Assembly: GCA_916613615.1 (NCBI GenBank)
Contig: OU744732.1
Location: 35,438,478-35,502,477, forward strand
Source of the DNA: Steromphala cineraria
Lineage: Eukaryota; Mollusca; Gastropoda; Trochida; Trochidae
Length of the DNA stretch: 64,000 nucleotides
Direction of reading: 5' to 3'
Position numbers and translations under genes: made by a program. A model generated the notes under the pieces. The model was not told the origin of the DNA. It ran no database searches and worked only from the letters and a program-made list of their open reading frames with translations. This document shows, piece after piece, positions 63,557 to 64,000 of this stretch. Each line of letters opens with the position of its first letter. The stretch's first letter is position 1.

Positions 63557-64000
63557 GAGAACAGAATCAGAACTTGTATGGTATCAGTTGTGATGTCAAG
63601 TGAGTGACAAGTGAGAGACTGTTAAGCATTCTTTTATACCAGACCCGAATCCAACAGGTGTAGGCAAGTATCATACACCTATTCAATTTCAAAATTCAAT
63701 ACATACTCAAGTGAGGTTATGTCTCCACCCTTATTGACATAGACTGACAAGGTTGAGGTATGTGTCCACCCTTATTGACACGGACGCTTTTGAGTACAAT
63801 ACCTATTCAATTCCAATTTCAATAGCTTTGGAGGTATGTGTCCACCCTTATTGACATAGACTGATTTGAGTACGTGCATGTGTGTGTCGACTACAAAACC
63901 TATTCAATTCCAATGTTAATACCTAAGGGGCACATCTCCACCCTTATTGACATAGACGCTATTGAGTACAATACCTATTCAATTCCAATGTCAATAGCCA
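63557..64000 (-). repeat. Polinton right terminal inverted repeat, cut by window end
   Basis: Reverse complement of the left TIR's inner part. The leader similarity (CAACTGATACCATACAAGTT, GTTCTCATCACA), TATA box, CACCTGTTGGATTCGGGTCT and the TGTCAATAAGGGTGG sub-repeats appear in the same order. Base 64000 corresponds to about 41511 on the left, so roughly 480 more bases should follow. Confidence 0.88.
63632..63638 (-). promoter_or_regulatory. TATA box in right TIR, firing toward the polymerase
   Basis: TATAAAA on the minus strand, in mirror position to 41871. It lies about 370 bases upstream of the polymerase ATG, with a possible intron between. Confidence 0.6.

Larger units (their letters stand above)
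41030..64000. mobile_element. Polinton/Maverick element, right end beyond window
   Basis: A virus-like, self-synthesising DNA transposon identified by long terminal inverted repeats and its hallmark genes: protein-primed DNA polymerase B, retrovirus-like integrase, A32-like packaging ATPase, adenain-like protease, and double and single jelly-roll capsid proteins. The putative left end AGTAGATG at 41030 fits the AG...CT ends of the group. The right end and the 6-bp target duplication cannot be checked here. At least 22.97 kb lies in the window, larger than the common 15-20 kb, owing to a 6-kb gene-poor stretch and a nested Penelope-like insertion. Confidence 0.9.

Overview
The window looks like AT-rich, repeat-dense nuclear DNA of a marine invertebrate, most likely a mollusc. 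That placing is inference. It rests on the density of MITEs and satellites, tRNA-derived SINEs, a non-LTR retrotransposon carrying a 2A peptide, a Penelope-like fragment, a Polinton and a Golgi-type FkbM methyltransferase gene. There is no bacterial-style gene packing, and most reading frames in the left 40 kb are chance.

Positions 1-30 kb hold almost no genes. There is a segment of about 5.95 kb bounded by inverted end repeats, copies of one MITE family (ends TTAAAGGGGCAGTAGCACG...), several long foldback hairpins, phased CRE (TGACGTCA) clusters, two copies of a tRNA-headed SINE and LINE remnants. Two large satellites dominate: a 22-bp array (10.0-12.9 kb) and a 68-bp array (16.85-20.24 kb). 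A 37-bp array (26.2-26.9 kb) is followed by a tandem duplication of a dead LINE reverse-transcriptase segment (27.05-29.76 kb).

Positions 30-41 kb hold the one clear host gene, an FkbM-domain type II membrane methyltransferase (30119-31171, +). A terminal exon of a Cys-rich protein lies on the minus strand (36414-36538). Further items are an inverted duplication holding a possible first exon, 18-bp, 31-bp and 169-bp arrays, a small TIR element with poly-C runs, and the 5' part of a non-LTR retrotransposon whose ORF1 carries a 2A motif (40078-41031).

From about 41030 to beyond the right edge (more than 22.9 kb) lies a Polinton/Maverick, a virus-like self-synthesising DNA transposon. It appears to have landed inside the LINE ORF1. 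Its terminal inverted repeats (41030-41971 and 63557 to beyond 64000) are built of sub-repeats, and each carries a TATA box and leader at its inner edge, firing inward. The left promoter faces small plus-strand genes; the right faces a protein-primed DNA polymerase B with three N-terminal C2H2 fingers. The minus-strand block holds integrase with chromodomain, minor capsid, a basic protein, major capsid (frameshifted), adenain-like protease, packaging ATPase, a single-BIR (IAP-like) protein and two conserved-looking small proteins. A small CxxC...HxC family occurs three times in the element, once with an in-frame stop. A Penelope-like GIY-YIG fragment followed by a hammerhead ribozyme has inserted between two of these. 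About 6 kb of the interior (43.3-49.3 kb) has no recognisable gene and contains a stray TIR-derived piece and internal duplications.

The polymerase, integrase, protease, ATPase and minor capsid frames look intact; the major capsid frame does not, so this copy is probably recent but not fully competent as read here.
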